Translations under genes and position numbers: made by a program
Notes under the pieces: model-generated
Database searches by the model: none
What the model was told of the DNA's origin: nothing
What the model saw: only the letters and a program-made list of their open reading frames with translations
Shown here: piece after piece, positions 35,387-49,300 of the stretch
Layout: every line of letters starts with the position of its first letter
How positions within the stretch are numbered: the stretch's first letter is position 1
Source: Biscogniauxia marginata
Taxonomy: Eukaryota > Ascomycota > Sordariomycetes > Xylariales > Xylariaceae
Assembly: GCA_022695795.1 (NCBI GenBank)
Contig: MU404057.1
Location: 62,001-126,000, forward strand
Reading direction: 5' to 3'
DNA: 64,000 nucleotides

Positions 35387-37437
35387 ATGTTCGATGTCAT
35401 CTGGACCGACCCTAAGCGGGAGCTCGTTGGTGAGCGAATGCAAAGAAAGGAGAAGGAGAGAGAGAAGGAAAAGGAAAAAGAAAAGAAGAGGCTGGATAAT
35501 GAACGGCAATCTATTTCCACCTTCGAATCATCTTCTAGTGAGCGAGGCCTGGGGCGGCTTGTGTCTAAGAGCCGAAGGAAGACCCCGACCCCGTCAAGAG
35601 CAAAGAGTACCACCATGTCACCGGGACAGCCTACCGATGACGGCATAAAGGGAAATAGAAACTCGGAGAGCGGTATCAAATCGCTGGTTTCCGACCGAGA
35701 TGAGCTAGAACCGACCACGAAGCCCATTGAAAGTCTGCTCCTCCCCGTCCAATTACCGGAAGCTAGCGACGCCTCCCCTGATCTATCATCTCGAGGTATG
35801 AACATAAGCGTTACCGTGTTTACTTGTATTTGCTAATTGTCTAGAATTTTCAGACTCTATCTTCTCGAAATGGACACAGCAGTCTGCTGCTACTGCCGGC
35901 ATCCTGGCTGGAGGACCCGTGAGGAATTCAACAACTACGACGAAATCGGAGCATTTGATTCAAACCTTGGGCCCATCATCTTTTATTACAAAAAGCACCG
36001 AAGTTACTGTTTCGCCGCGTACCCCAGGGCCCGGGATAGACCAAGACGAGTCTGAAGTCCACATCTCCTCCGAGCGCATCAAGGCAGAAACTCCACCACT
36101 GCCAGAACCACCCGAGGGACCGTAAGTCCTAGAACCGAGAGCCACTGATTTTAAGCATACTAAAATATTTCTAGAACCCCTATAGCATTTGAGGAACCTG
36201 TGCCTTTGCTGTCCCCGTCTCGCTTGCCCCGGACTCCACCCCCAAACGAGATTCAAAACAGCTCGGCCATATATACTCCAGGTTGGAACAGCAATGACAG
36301 AGTGAGTAACCCTGAAGCCTGGAAACCTCCTCACGAGTGGGATTGCACTCCTACAAAGGAGACCGTAGCTCCATTATTTGAGGAAAATCTGCGACTTTCC
36401 CCTAGTAGCCAGGGATCCGACCACTACTTGTCTCCAGACCTTGCAGCGCTGCAAAGAGAGATTCGAATGATGTCTGCGGCTAGTCCGGAGCTTATGTTAG
36501 CCAATATGAAGTCCGCTATGGGCGAAGTATCAGATGCAAGCATATATAAAGAGATCGAGATGAACAAGAAGCGCTGGATGTTTTCTGCATTACACCAGAA
36601 CTCGGGTTACGGTGAGTTCATTGATCGAGCGAGTGCTCAAGCCGGGACTCAAACAGCAAGAAAAATCCCTAAAATCCTTGCGCTGTACGAAACTCAGGGT
36701 ACGCCATCTTCTTTCCTTGATAAAACTTGATGGGGAAAATACTAATTATTCTATTAGCATCGGCTTCGTTCCTCGCAGCACTCAACCCGCAAACTTATAT
36801 GTCACATCTTTCACCACATCCTATATCGCCAACCCTGTTCCCTAACGTGAGACCATTACTGGTACCGTCAGTTTCGTCTATAGCTGGATCACGGCCTCTT
36901 CCACCGAATCTATATTCAGCGGTGACGTGCTTGTCTATGCCGGCTTTGTTTCCCTCGACCGAAATCCCGCCATTCCTCCGGCATATCAATCGTTGCTTGA
37001 AGGCGGGCGGGGCCCTACACTTGACCTTAATCGATCCGCAGCCCGTATCAGCTTCAATGGGGCCGAAATTGAGACAATGGCTCTTCGACAGGCTCTTGAT
37101 TAATCTCGAGCAAATGTTCCGCACCACTTATCCAAGCGGAACATTTCCAGCCTGGTTAGCGGTCGCAAGACTCAGAGGAAAGGGGAGTACCATTGCGACT
37201 GTCCCAGTACCTGCTGTGCCCCAATACTTTTTTAAGGTGGATGGCGCCAATGAAAAATCAAACGCAAAGGCAGAGGTCCGATGTCTTACAGCAAGAATGT
37301 TATGGCAAGAAATCTGGGGCTCTTTTGTCCATGCGGATCGATGGTGGTGGGATGAGGAGGAGATCGTGCAGGAATGCATCGAATTGGAGACCCATTGGAA
37401 CTACTTACATATTATAGCTGTAAAGGAGGACCGCTGA
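35387..37437 (+). CDS. Methyltransferase-like protein, SAM motif not evident
   Basis: Spliced model: 35387-35795, 35845-36121, 36175-36698, 36758-37437; 629 residues. Three short introns (49-59 nt) keep frame. N-terminal MFDVIWTDPKRELVGERMQR is followed by a Lys/Glu-rich helix (about 20-38), then some 300 residues of Ser/Pro/Thr-rich disorder. The C-terminal 230 residues resemble the second half of a class I methyltransferase: an LPPNLYSAVTCLSMPALFP strand, a helix and RHINRCLKAGGALHLTLID, as in the motif IV-V region (INRVLKPGG). I see no GxGxG motif I before it; the preceding exon ends KIPKILALYETQ and continues ASASFLAALNPQT. It is therefore either a divergent or an inactive (pseudo)methyltransferase. 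WWWDEEEIVQECIELE near the C-terminus is distinctive. Function unknown; a regulatory or nuclear role would be a guess. Confidence 0.78.
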
Positions 37438-40400
37438 GAACCGAAGTCTTCTATGACAACTTTAATGGAACGAACATGATGTGATGGTATGACTAGCGTC
37501 TCTACGACATAGTCTACCTAACACACACGGCACAGGGCACACACTGCAACCAGCTTATATAAGAGTTCGTGGACGGATTATTTCGCACTTCATTTTGACA
37601 TTACGCTCTATACCCCGTTCTTCCATATGAATCTTTGCAATCTTAGTACCTAGGATTTGCTTATTCCTTTCCTGAAAGATTCAAGCCTTCGGTAGTACAG
37701 GCCTGAGTGGTTCGGAGGAGATGTACTCAGATTAAGTGAGACTTAGCTAGGCACAACGATCGTAGCTGAAATAGAGTAATATGCTGGCTACGATACCAGC
37801 CAGTTTCACTTTACCTATTTGACTCGTGGGGAGCAAATCAAGAGTTGACTGTATAACCGACGTTAGAATATAATAGGGACTGATGAATTTTGACATTCAG
37901 TTGTAATGCCTGCTATACACAACTTTCGACATATCCTTTTTTGAGAGTTACTAGCGTGCTCGCGTTACTGGAAGCCTTTATTAGCTACAATTATATCAAA
38001 GTACGGTTTACTTCTGCGCAAACTCGGGATACTCTTTGTATTGGCATTGTGATGGTCACTATAAACCCCTCCTGTGTTGACTACGTATGTCTAAGATAGC
38101 TTACTCAGATACGTTGCCAACATCTTTGTACAATATTTAGTTAGCCTGAATGTTGTGGACAAAATGTAAATCTATTCTTGGGAAACGAACACGGCAGTGA
38201 TGATAATGCTAGTGGTTGTAATAGCCTGAATAGCTGGCTAGTCCAGGAATCAAAAGTATCTAATGAAGAATGCTCTAATATTCAGTTGGTAGGTAGAGAA
38301 GTGCAAAATTCGACTGCTATTTTCACAATCATAGAAATGTACGTATGCTCTTATCGAGCCCAAGGGGCTGGCTAGCTAGACATTATATACTGTGTTGCAA
38401 ACTTACTAGTTCGACCAGAAAATTTCCATGTTGCTAGCGGTTTACGTTGTTACGGGCAAATTGGACAATTCTTTGATAGAAAAAAAAAATTGATTTAATG
38501 AAAGCCCCCCAAATGGGATTCGAACGGGTGACCTACGGACAAAAAAAAAAACAAGTTGGCAAGGCATGCTCCGGTACCCGGGGTTTCAATGGTCTCCCCC
38601 ACCAGACCATTGAGGCGGACTTTCCTTCTACTCATCCCCCCAGACCCATGGATTGCTATCATCCACTCCTCAACTTGTTGAAAGAACAACACTTTATTTT
38701 GATATATACGCCTTATGTCGCTACCCCAGGTGCACTCGCAATTTCGCTGACCTAGGTACGCCAGAACATCCTATTTACCCGTACTCATCATGACAATAAA
38801 TAAATAAAACGCCTAATCTGAATCTGAATCTGAAAATTAGAAATATTGAAGTTTTGTACATCCCATTTAGTCATTTTCTGTCCTGTATATGCTGGTGATA
38901 AGGGAACACAGGAGCGCCTCTTAACATGCCGTGATCAGAGACACGAGTAATAATGCTAATCTACCTACTTACTTAGGTATATACCAACCTAGACATTCAA
39001 CCTCTGATCGATGCATGACCCCTATCTTTCCGCCTGCTTGCAGGTCCTCTGTCCCTCTGTTTCGGCGGAATAGTTAGAAGCACACGAAACGTTTCTCTAG
39101 CCCCTTGGTGAAACATCCATCACCCAAGATAACGCACGATGTATGCAGTATCACAAATTAAAAAGCGTCATGATCCGTTACGTGCGTATCAATCTCGTGC
39201 AGGTGCTCCGGAGGTGGACACAAGTCACACCGATTGCGCGTCTGAGTGAAGCCTTGCGGCTTAAGATTCAATATCTTCCGTACCCAGGAGATCTCAAATT
39301 TACGGGACCCAAGTTTCTCAACCTAGGAAGTGATATTCGCAGAGGTTAAGCAAGACTCTTAGTAATATATAATATACGTCGTATACCTATAGGTAGGTAG
39401 GTAGTAAGTAGGTAAGTACTTGATGTTGTATGTCGACAAATTCCCATGACAATGAAATTTAAACAGATACCTCGATGCCCCTGAAAGGTACCTGCATCTA
39501 CATTTCTTTAGAAACCTGCTTGGAGGAAGGGGATCGACAATTGGAGATCCAAGGGATCCCCATGTTCGTGCCACCTACAAGCTTTTCGTGGAAAAAAAGC
39601 CGACGAAGCTTGACTGTTTCTCGAGCTTTAAGGGGCAGCCGTAAGCTCTTAATTGGATAGGGACCTCATCGACCTTTTGCCACATCGACTTCACCGTGTG
39701 CTTCTGCTGTTACCCACGTATCAGCCCAAGGTAGTATCCCAAAGTAGTATTTCGCAAATTCGTTCCCGGCCTTTTTTGATCCTAGTAATCTCGGGGGTGT
39801 TGATCTTATACCCTCACTGGCAGGATCCCAAACTTGAGGTTGCCGCTACGTACTAGGCACATATGCAATGCTACCCGCCATCGAGCTTGTTTTCTCGAAT
39901 CTTAATGTACCCATCTTGCCATAATGCGGCCCTTCAGGAGGCGGCCAAGCAGCAACTACCCCCGAATGGGGGCGATTTCATCCAGCCCCAATGATTCTAG
40001 AAGAATCACAAGAATTGATCATTATATAGGTATTGGGGGGAGGGGGGTACAGCAATTGATTGAATTGGCTCTCGGTTCGTTGACGCTATCATCGCTCATG
40101 TAAAATTGCACTCATTGGCTATGGCTATGGCGTTGCTACCCTTTATAAAACTCTTCGCCTGTAGAGTAGCAAATTGGACGAATCAGCAGGGCAAAACCAA
40201 CACCTGTTCGATCGGTGTACATAGGTCGGCATAATACCGGCCCAACCACGTCTCTGGACTTCTCCTACCCCAGCACATGCAACAGCATATGTACATGCCT
40301 GGTTGGAGTCACCGACCCGGACCACGACCGGCCTACCGTATCCTACCTCAACCCCCCTCCCCAGCCCGCCCAAGAAGGAAAGAAAGCCATCATCGGACCC

Positions 40401-41620
40401 AAGCAAACGGGAATGCGGCGCTGTGCTGACGCACGCTAGGGCACACCGGTGATAATAGCACACGGGAGCCTGCCGGCCTTTCACCGTCCATAACACCAAG
40501 ACGGACTCAACGGTGAAAGCTTGACAGGAAGCAAGTGAACTAAACATTTTCTGCTCCGACCCAAACCTGATCGCGAAAGCTGCCGAATCGAGAGGTGGCT
40601 GTCACGTGTACCTTGCAGTGTTTGTGGTCGGCAAGCTCGCCAGGATGCATCTCATCTGACGCCTCGTCATACCCCCTTACCCCCCTTGAGTACCTATCTA
40701 GCCTCCGAAGAAGGGGCTCGAGTTTTTCATTTTGAATATCTGATATTGATCAATCGCGAATTGCTCTTAACGCCAACAATGGCCGGCCTGATAGAGGACA
40801 CGGACAGGCCGTTTGCAACCCGTTAGGGGTTCCTTTCCTTTCTATACGAGTTTGGCATTCAACTCCCGTTTTATTAAAGGCACGTGCTGTACTAGTTTAT
40901 ATACCCATGAACGACAATACAAACACGGGGGGACAGGTTCGGGATATCAATTTTCTGGGAGCGTTCCTGAAATAGTGCAACGTGGATCTAACGTAAGCCG
41001 TGGGGGAGATATTTCGACCAATTTCCCCTTTCCTAGTCCGTCATGACCGTCTCGAGAAGCTTGCTTGCGCGAGTTAGCATCCGGCATGCGGCTCCTATAG
41101 TAGAAGGACAGCAAGAAGCTAGTACAATTATACGATCTTCAACAGTGTTTCGGCAATTGGAACCGCCAGCTAAAATGTACCCAGAGACATAGACCCCATT
41201 TCGGCATCTCAAGTGGATTGACCTACCTACTCCTCCCCAATGTTTACCGACGGCCTTGACGATCTTCCTCTCCAGTCTCTGACAAGCCCCCCTTGTCCCC
41301 TGGCCCTAGCTTGGGGACATTACCCTCGCATTGAGTTTACGAACTTAGAGAGCAGCTATGCCCCAATTCGGCGGCCAGAGATGCCCTTGTCCGTTCTAGG
41401 TACATGGAGTAGTCGTTGTGAAAACTCGGCCTGATCAGCAGAGTCTCTACCCGGCTGCATAAGGAGTGCCGAACATTTGGATTATGGGCAATAAGATTCC
41501 TGGCCGATGTCTTGTTCATTACCCTCCCTAGTCGCTGGCTACATCTGAAGGCCATAGAGATTTTCAGTTCGCGATCCGAGACTGCGGTCCCCCAAATTTG
41601 TCTGATTCATGATCGGATGT

Positions 41621-41653
41621 TTCTTCTTCTTCTTCTTCTTCTTCTTCTTCTTC
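41621..41653. repeat. (TTC)11 microsatellite
   Basis: Eleven tandem TTC units, intergenic. Confidence 0.92.
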
Positions 41654-43432
41654 ATAGCTTACTTGCATACATATCTTACGCGATTGTGGCTTTCCGGAGA
41701 AATGTAAGGACAGTTCAGCCTGGTTCTATAGAGCGGGTATCCATTTGGCTAAGGGCTTCGTGCTAAGTTCGTAGCATATGATCTTAGCCCAATCTCTCTG
41801 AACCTGACAAGCAAGACGGCGATGAAGTTGCTCAAAGAAAGCTAAGTAATGTAACGGTAACGATGCGGAGATGTTGGAATCGAAAGAAAAGCTTGGTTGG
41901 TACTGTAGGATGCCGCCGATCGCTCGACAACAGACTCATCTAACCCCGGTAATAGCTCAAAGCTTGACTAGAAGAGCCGTGATAACTTCACGTTATACTT
42001 AACTACCTAAGGTTAGTCGACAGCATCTCAATGCTGCGCCGGCAAAAGTGGATAATGCACTTGAGGAATTTACTACCCAGAACAACTTCCAACTAGTATA
42101 GCAAGGCAAGATTCTCGAATTGTGTATACTGCTCCACGTTCCAAACGATCGTTCTGCAATTCGCAATATAATGCAACTTTTCTATACGATGAGGTGGTCC
42201 ATTACAATGGGATTAGAAATAATAAAGGAAGAGAAGAATCCGTAGGGAAAACACCGTCGGTCGGTCAGCCTTGTGGGCATTAATACACTAATATCTCACC
42301 GGCCCACTGAGTACGTAGTGGACTTGCACTTGTTAAATGAGCAGCGGGGATGGCGAACTCTTCCCCTTTGCAACCCCGGTCCCTGGATCCCGGGATCCCT
42401 GGGGAAGAAAAAGAAATCGAAAAAAGAAGTCTCGGCATCTGTATACGCTAGGTGGATCAAAACCTATATTATATTATTGCCTTTCTGAGAATATCGTCTT
42501 AAACATAGGCCTCTTCAAAAGGTAATATGTACTTAATAGAATATCTTTGGATATTGCATGTTTTCAAGATGGAGAATATATACCTAGTAGGTAATTCGCC
42601 AATAGTCAAACCGCATTGCTGGATCTAGGATATCGACTGTATCTTCAAAGGCGCAAGTAACGAAGCGACAGAAAGACCTTTGACGGCGGTAATTATGGTT
42701 AGTTTAGTAGTAGTCGCGTCCTTCACCTAGACATTACTAACTCCGCACACGAAAGAGACTGAGGGAGGGCATATACCTAAGTCTGAGGGGAGGCAAGTAC
42801 CTACCTTAGGTCGTCCCTATACAATCTGAACGACCGAACGGGCCGATAGATGAATAGGGCCTTCTTCTTGCCTTACATATAAATAATAAATGCACGACAC
42901 TTAGATACGTTTGCGATGGGTACTGTACGTGCAATACCAATGGCCGAGTCCCTCTCCCTTCCTCTCTCTTCATTCTTCTATACATGTAGAGCGCCTCTAC
43001 ACCACGCTCCACCTACACGATAATGCAGGGACGCGCAGTTTCGCAAATGCGGGATGGGAGAGAGAGAAAGAGACAGAGATAAAATCCGGATTAGGGAGGG
43101 AATGGAAATGGTCGGAAATCCAGAATTTGAAGCAGGGTTAGTAGTAGTACATATGTAGTTGGTAGCTAGCCACATAGCTATCTAGTATGAGTTATATGCG
43201 TGCGCGCGTAATCGTGTTGTGCGACGGTATTCTCGCCATCACCTGCCTCGGCTACCAGAGATCTGGAATCCCTTACCTTATCTTGCCCTCCCAGCTCCCC
43301 TCCCTCCCTCTTTTTTTCCGCCCGTCCGTTGCCGTACCGTACACTATTTCTAGCTTCCGTCTTTGGGCAACGTCGCCCCCCCCTGCTTCCCTCCGGGATT
43401 CGCATTCTTTGCATTGCGCACCCGCGCACGCC

Positions 43433-43479
43433 TTATATATATATATATATATGTTTGTGTGTGTGTGTGTGTGTGTGTG
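43433..43479. repeat. Compound (TA)n(TG)n microsatellite
   Basis: An alternating TA tract passes via TTTG into a GT tract; an alternating purine-pyrimidine stretch of nearly 50 bp. Confidence 0.92.
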
Positions 43480-44798
43480 AAAGGGAGGAAATAAATTGCA
43501 GCAATGAGAATTAGAAGAGAGGGGTGGAAGGGGGGAAACACCAAGTAAGGATAAATTGGGTGAGGTGAGGTGAGGGAAGAGGAGGGAAGTATGCGTGCGG
43601 GCGGACATAGACAAACGTGGGGAATGTGACGGTTATATAAAGTAAACCAGTATACACGCCTATATATAAAACAGAACATCGCCGTCAATACCTATAGGTG
43701 CCCCAAGACGGCGGAAAGGGAACGGGGGTTACAGCGCATATGAACAAATGGGGAAAATACCGGGCCAGAGAAGGTGGTAATCGAAGAGAGCATTACGTAT
43801 CTTGTCATGCTGCTAATATAACTACATAGACTAAATGGGTTGAGAGAGAATAGGTATATATGTGCGTGTGTGGTCTTAATTAGATATATCCCCTGGCAAC
43901 GTGATACCTCTTGCTCTTCCGTCATCGCTGTCGCAATACTTACCTCATTTGTGGCTTGTATTTCAAGTTTTTTTCTACTCATTCATTCTTGCTTCTGATT
44001 GTCTAGATTATGCAGGAAGATGATGTTTCATGGAGAGGAGAAGGGGCACGATTATGGTGGCACGCAGTCGTGATTGTGTTACTCCTTGGCTGCATACCCC
44101 GTGTTTCCCCTGATGTGGTCATTGGATATGTCCTTATAGCTGTCAATCAAGTAAGTATACACGGCCCATTCCCCGATTCCGGAATCATTCGAGCCAAGGA
44201 GCAGTAGGTTAGTTCCATCGATGTCTCACCCCAGCTACGGTTAAAAGGTAAAAAAAAGGTAAGATGTCTCAGCAACTTACCAATCTCGGCACGGGGCAAA
44301 TTCAATAGACCAATAGACGATAAGCTTTCTAGTAGAGAAGATTAAGAGTAATTGATTCGTAGATCGAGTTAAATTTTCATTTTTTGTATCTTGACTTGCA
44401 AGATTATCTTACTCCTTGCCATCTCTCGTAGTCAGCCCCCTATCTGTCCGTAGGCTGGTCACTCGGCTTCATATCATCTCGACGAGAATTTTCCACCGTC
44501 AAATTCGATCATTCATTTGGTCTAGGACCACGTTCTCTCGTCGTAGATAACCAATCAGAGCCTCCACACCACTTACAGCAAAGTGAGCACCCGAGGTATA
44601 TCGGCTTAGCACAAGTCGAAAGCCGCCCTTGCTAATACGCATCCTCCCTCTCTAATCTCAAGAACGCCTCTAAGCCATAATAATCAAGTCTGCCGCCGGG
44701 GGAAAGGATGCTCGCCAATAGTTGTTCATAAATATAATTTTCTTCTTCAAAACGTATATGGTACAGATTATAAAGAAAGGTAGCATTTTTAGCCGGTA

Positions 44799-46330
44799 TT
44801 ATAACGCTCGGCCTTTCGTGTCTTCGTTAGAACTTCGCCTATCAGTAGTGATAGCAAGCTCCGTCATGCTCTCGCTCTCATAACTCGTGTTGTTGCTTCG
44901 GCTAGAAAGCTTGAAGGCAAAGTTGCGCTTGTCATTCAATTCGCTCGGGTAGTTTGTAGACAGAGGGCGCTGACGGGAATGGCGGCCGAGATCCGTGAAA
45001 AACATCTTGACTGCTGACCACTATAGAAACACGTGTCAGCACTTAATCATGTTCGTGTAGGGACGAAAAAAATGAGACAGAATAACCCATACCGAAGTGA
45101 CTATGTAAATTATCGCGTTCCAGAACCCTTGAAGTGGCAACACCACAGCGCTAATCATCTCTAGAGGCACAGAGATCTGGCCGGCATGAATCACACTGTA
45201 GACTCGGTTGGCCGAAGATGGAACCCAGGTGACAAGGAGGGCAGTGAAGAACAAGAGGGCACATTTCGTATAAGACCAAGCGGCGTTATTGGCCTCGTAG
45301 TTAGCTCTTCGCTTGGTTTTCGGTCGGTTGCGAGCTGCGAGTGGCGGCTGTGAATCTCCGGCAACTGGCGTAGGAGGCGGAGGAGGACCTTGTGACCGGC
45401 GGTCGCCTTTCTTACTAGACGATATGGTCACAGAATACGCAGCATTCTGTCCCTCTGTGCCAGATGCAGATTCTCGGCATCCGAGTGGAGCAAGGTCGAT
45501 CCCGGGCTGGCCTTGTCCGATGGTCTCGGTGGTAACACTAACTTCAGTCGTTTTCACAGCCAAAGGGTCCTCAAAAATCCACAGATCTGCGTCGTGGGTG
45601 CCGCTGCTGCCGAAATTATGTAGTTGCTTGCGTTTTCGGTATATATCTCCGCCTGCTCGAATGTAGATGAAGAAAGTAAGGAGGATAACCACCCTGATGT
45701 AGGTGAGTAACAAAGAAAACAGAATGCGAAGTTATGAGAATCTTACCAGACGGGCCCGTAGAAGGTGGAGATCCGGAATATGTCCCATTTAGAACTGACC
45801 CAGCACCACAAGACAGCATTACCGTACATTCTCCCCTGCTCCTTATTCGACACAAATATGTAGGTGAGTGCAGGGACAAGCGGCAACCCGTAGCACAATA
45901 AGAAGTAATAGATCTCCATCTTCCGGAGTTTTTCGGCATCAAACTTGTAGTAAAATGTCAAGTAGACGTTGAAAGCCATAGATAGGGTCCATAAAGCATC
46001 AGCAGGCAAAAACCTAGAGCGGAATATTAGTGGCACTTATGGCAGGTACTGGAAGGTAGAATAGACTCACATCTGGATCAAAAACCCCTGGAATTGGCAA
46101 CCGAAGGAGTCGATATGGTCGACATATTCCCTTGACATGAGCGTTCCAACATTTGACATCATATTACCAAAGGAAGCATAGAACACGAGGCGGTTGATAG
46201 GTTTGTGAAACGCGTGGGAGACGGAGAAGGTGACGATGATAAAAATGCATCCTATGAGGGAAAGGACGGAGCCGACTCTTTCGATGATGCTAATATCGTT
46301 AAACTCTTGATCTGTAAAGTCGGAAGACAT
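44799..46330 (-). CDS. cAMP-receptor-like G-protein-coupled receptor
   Basis: Complement of 44799-45020, 45093-45693, 45747-46013 and 46071-46330; 449 residues. Family knowledge: fungal cAMP-receptor-like (Dicty_CAR) GPCRs sit in the plasma membrane and signal through heterotrimeric G proteins in development and nutrient sensing; ligands are mostly unknown. Seen: seven hydrophobic segments, including VGSVLSLIGCIFIIVTFSV (TM1), RLVFYASFGNMMSNVGTLM (TM2), DALWTLSMAFNVYLTFYY (TM3), YYFLLCYGLPLVPALTYIFV (TM4), VVILLTFFIYIR (TM5), LLFFTALLVTWVPSSANRVY (TM6) and LPLQGFWNAIIYIVTSVW (TM7). Cys pair candidates are in the TM2-3 loop (GCQF) and the TM4-5 loop (LWCWVS). Intracellular loop 3 is long (about 120 residues), Pro/Ser/Arg-rich with a GPPPPPTP run. 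The short C-tail carries Ser/Thr phospho-candidates. All exon joins are in frame. Confidence 0.93.
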
Positions 46331-49300
46331 ATCGAATTTCTTTGAAGAGACGGCAGCCTCAGTCGCTATTCAGAATCGTTGGTGAACCACCCGAACAAGT
46401 ATCATCAGTGGAGTGGTATCGAATGAAGAACCGGACTTATTCGCAACGGATCGAACTCTGCAAAAAAACACGGCCAACGGTGACCAGACGAGATTCTCGT
46501 CGCTATGAGATAGCGGCACCGGCTAGTATATGTGAAAATTTTCGTATGTAATGGCAGTCGTAATGTGGTCGATCACCGCGATCAGACGGTTCGTAGGGGA
46601 CCACAGTATTTTGTTGATCACGACTGAGCCCTACCAACCCATGTCTACTACGCTAGACATATGTGAGTAATGGATCCGCGAGGGAGGAAGAGGCAGAGGG
46701 AAAAAGAGAAACGAGATCTCCTATACGGCCTTAGGGTTCCAGCTGCAAGTAATATACTATATTTCCATAGGGAGCATGCAAGAGATATACCAGGGGAGCA
46801 GGGTTGAACCAAGGATCCGGGGGTGGAACGACATTTCTTGAAATATGGGGAGGCAATATATGCTATGTACGTATGTATGTATGTATGTACATGTAGTACC
46901 TGACGGGGATACCATGTAGCTGTATGTACAACTTTGACGTCTTCTGAACTCCGTCTGGGGGAACATTGTGCTTCAGAAGCCGAGGGTTTAGTAGGCTAGA
47001 GAGACAAGCCGTCTCAGCAGCGAATCAGAAAGGCCGGAGCGGCCTGTAATAGTCGTTCGGAAAAGCATGGTAGCATGGCCAATGTTGAGCAGGGGGAAGG
47101 GGACCCTTTTCCAGACTCATACGCAGTGGTCGATGAAGTGTACCCCCATTGTATAGTAGGGAACAGGGGAGAAGAGCAGGTACGAAGACTAGCAAGGGTC
47201 CCCCGCTGACTGCTGACCCTAATTGCTTGGAGTGTCTTTGGGGTAAGCACTTGGGCTCCAGACACATGGAGCCCCTGTTCGTGCCACCAAATAGCGGCCG
47301 CAGGAAGATGCTGTGGGTAATGAATGCACTTAACCAGCCGGAGGTGGGGAAAGACAGTTAAGACAAACGGCGAGCCATGGATACTACAAGGTTATGCATT
47401 AACTGAAGCGTATATGTGCAAAACACAACACTTATAAGTCAAATATCTACCTCATTATAAATAAGACTTAATAGACGCAACATCCTATTGAGGTCGTTCT
47501 TATTATGCTGTGCAGATATTCATAGAACTACTACTAATAGTCAACGTAAGCTTCCTGCACTTTATTGTCCATATCTGCACCAATATAAGAAATATTCTAG
47601 CAAATTACCGCTATTATATATAGGTTGGCTAGTCAGCATTGGGATCCCCCAAGTCAGCTTATTTCAATTAGTCCAGTCGCCTCGTTCAAAACACCATCTA
47701 CACATACATCTCTAGAGCCGTCCAGTATACTTGAGCTTAGCGAGCCACGCTTATCTATCCATCTTGAGTTGCATCCGGTCTTGTCCCTGTGTCTTAATTT
47801 GCTTCGCCCCAAAGTTGCAGGATGTTAAACTATAGTCGCTAGGGCCATGGCGATAAACAGCAGAGGTCGATAAGGGTAGTTAGGTATATATTTCCGCCGC
47901 CTTTTGAGGCCCGGGAGCGTTGAAGGGTATTACTCCCAGTCTAGCGGCAGGCAAAGCCTTGGAGACCCTGTCCGTGATCCTTGATATACCTACAATCCGA
48001 GTACCTATGCTAACGAGAGATCCAAGCCACTTGCTGATATCCCACGCTCGTGCTCCTAGTTTAGTGTGTGTCTGTGCGTCTACATGCGCTTTACTGCATC
48101 TCCAGGTGAAACAAGATGAAATGTCCTTCCATCTTTTAACCCGGGCATTTGCAGGCCTCGTTGAGAGGTGACTAACATCATATTATCGCGCCTACAAAAC
48201 ATGTTCTCCTTCGTTTTCCTCCTCTGCACAGAGAAGAGCATTTTCTGACTGTCCCCAGCCAGAGGCCACAAGGCCGGCCAAGTTGCATCGTGACGATATG
48301 TATCATATTGGTTGAGTGGTTACAAGACAGAGGAATTGACACAGCGAAACCTGCTGCGTTACGTGCAAACAGGCACCCCCGCTATCCGATCCGGCTGTAC
48401 CAAGCCGTGAGGCTATTGAACTATACGGAAAATGCAACGCTGCAATAACTCCTCGCTTCCGGCTACCGGGGGAAGGATTTGCTGTACACAGCACCTTTCA
48501 GAATGCTGTGCTAGGAAATCAGCAAGCCGACTTCTGGTGCAAAAGCTTTACAAACATGGTCCGTGGTTCGTCACCTAGAAGCAGGCCAGCCGAGATGCAG
48601 GTAGTGTCGCAATGGGCGAGACAAACGTGCTACGTAAGGCACAGAGCACGCGAACGCCGTTTGTCAGGAGTGGGAACCTGCAACTGGCGATAGCTACGGT
48701 TAGTCAGGAGTAGAAGATCGGTTGGACGAGCTCATCTTGCCCTTTTTAAGAGCCTGGTTCCGTAATTTTACGTGGCCAAGAGATGCTTAATCGTCTGAAG
48801 ATCTTCCCCAGAGCTTCACGACCGATGCGTCATCAACCATGGAACGAAGAATACCAAAACTTCTCAACGCGGAACTGCCGATAGTCAGGTATCACGTGGC
48901 TAACGGTCTCATGGTTGATTCATTTCGTGCAACTGCCGCCCTTGTATACCTTGTCCAGGCTACCGGCATTGTCATCTCTTGTCGTTCAATGGCTGTTATA
49001 ATACAATGACCTGTTATCACCGCTCGATGATGAATGATCAGTCAAGGCCACAGCGCTCGGGCGCCGAGCACTCGAGATACCAAGTAGCTGAAATGGACGA
49101 TCTTGCTGGGGTCTGGGGTTATTCGCATGTTGACAGCGATTCGACCCACCGATAGGCAGACAAACAAGCTAAGAATGAAGCTCCTTATCTCAACCAAGTC
49201 ACAGATCCAGGGTATTGGGGGACATGAGGTTGGACAAGGTCTGCAACCCGGTGGTCAGGTAAGTGATCCGAGCGCGTTTCTCCCCGCAGCAAAGTCTTGA

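Larger units (their letters stand above)
37438..44798. other. 7.4-kb region with no supported gene
   Basis: All open frames are short and lack family signals. Contents: a TA-rich zone (about 37480-38480), a Pol III B-box-like word (38516-38525), a (GAATCT) repeat near 38818-38835, a TAGGTAGG cluster (39388-39416), a (TTC)11 tract (41621-41653), the 14-bp palindrome GGATCCCGGGATCC (42385-42398), a (TA)n(TG)n tract (43433-43479), and alternating GC-normal patches. It may include promoters or non-coding transcripts not visible to me. Confidence 0.5.

Noticed and set aside
38480..38680. Intact tRNA gene
   Set aside because: A B-box word is present, but the T-stem does not pair and no 5' acceptor strand complements the 3' end.
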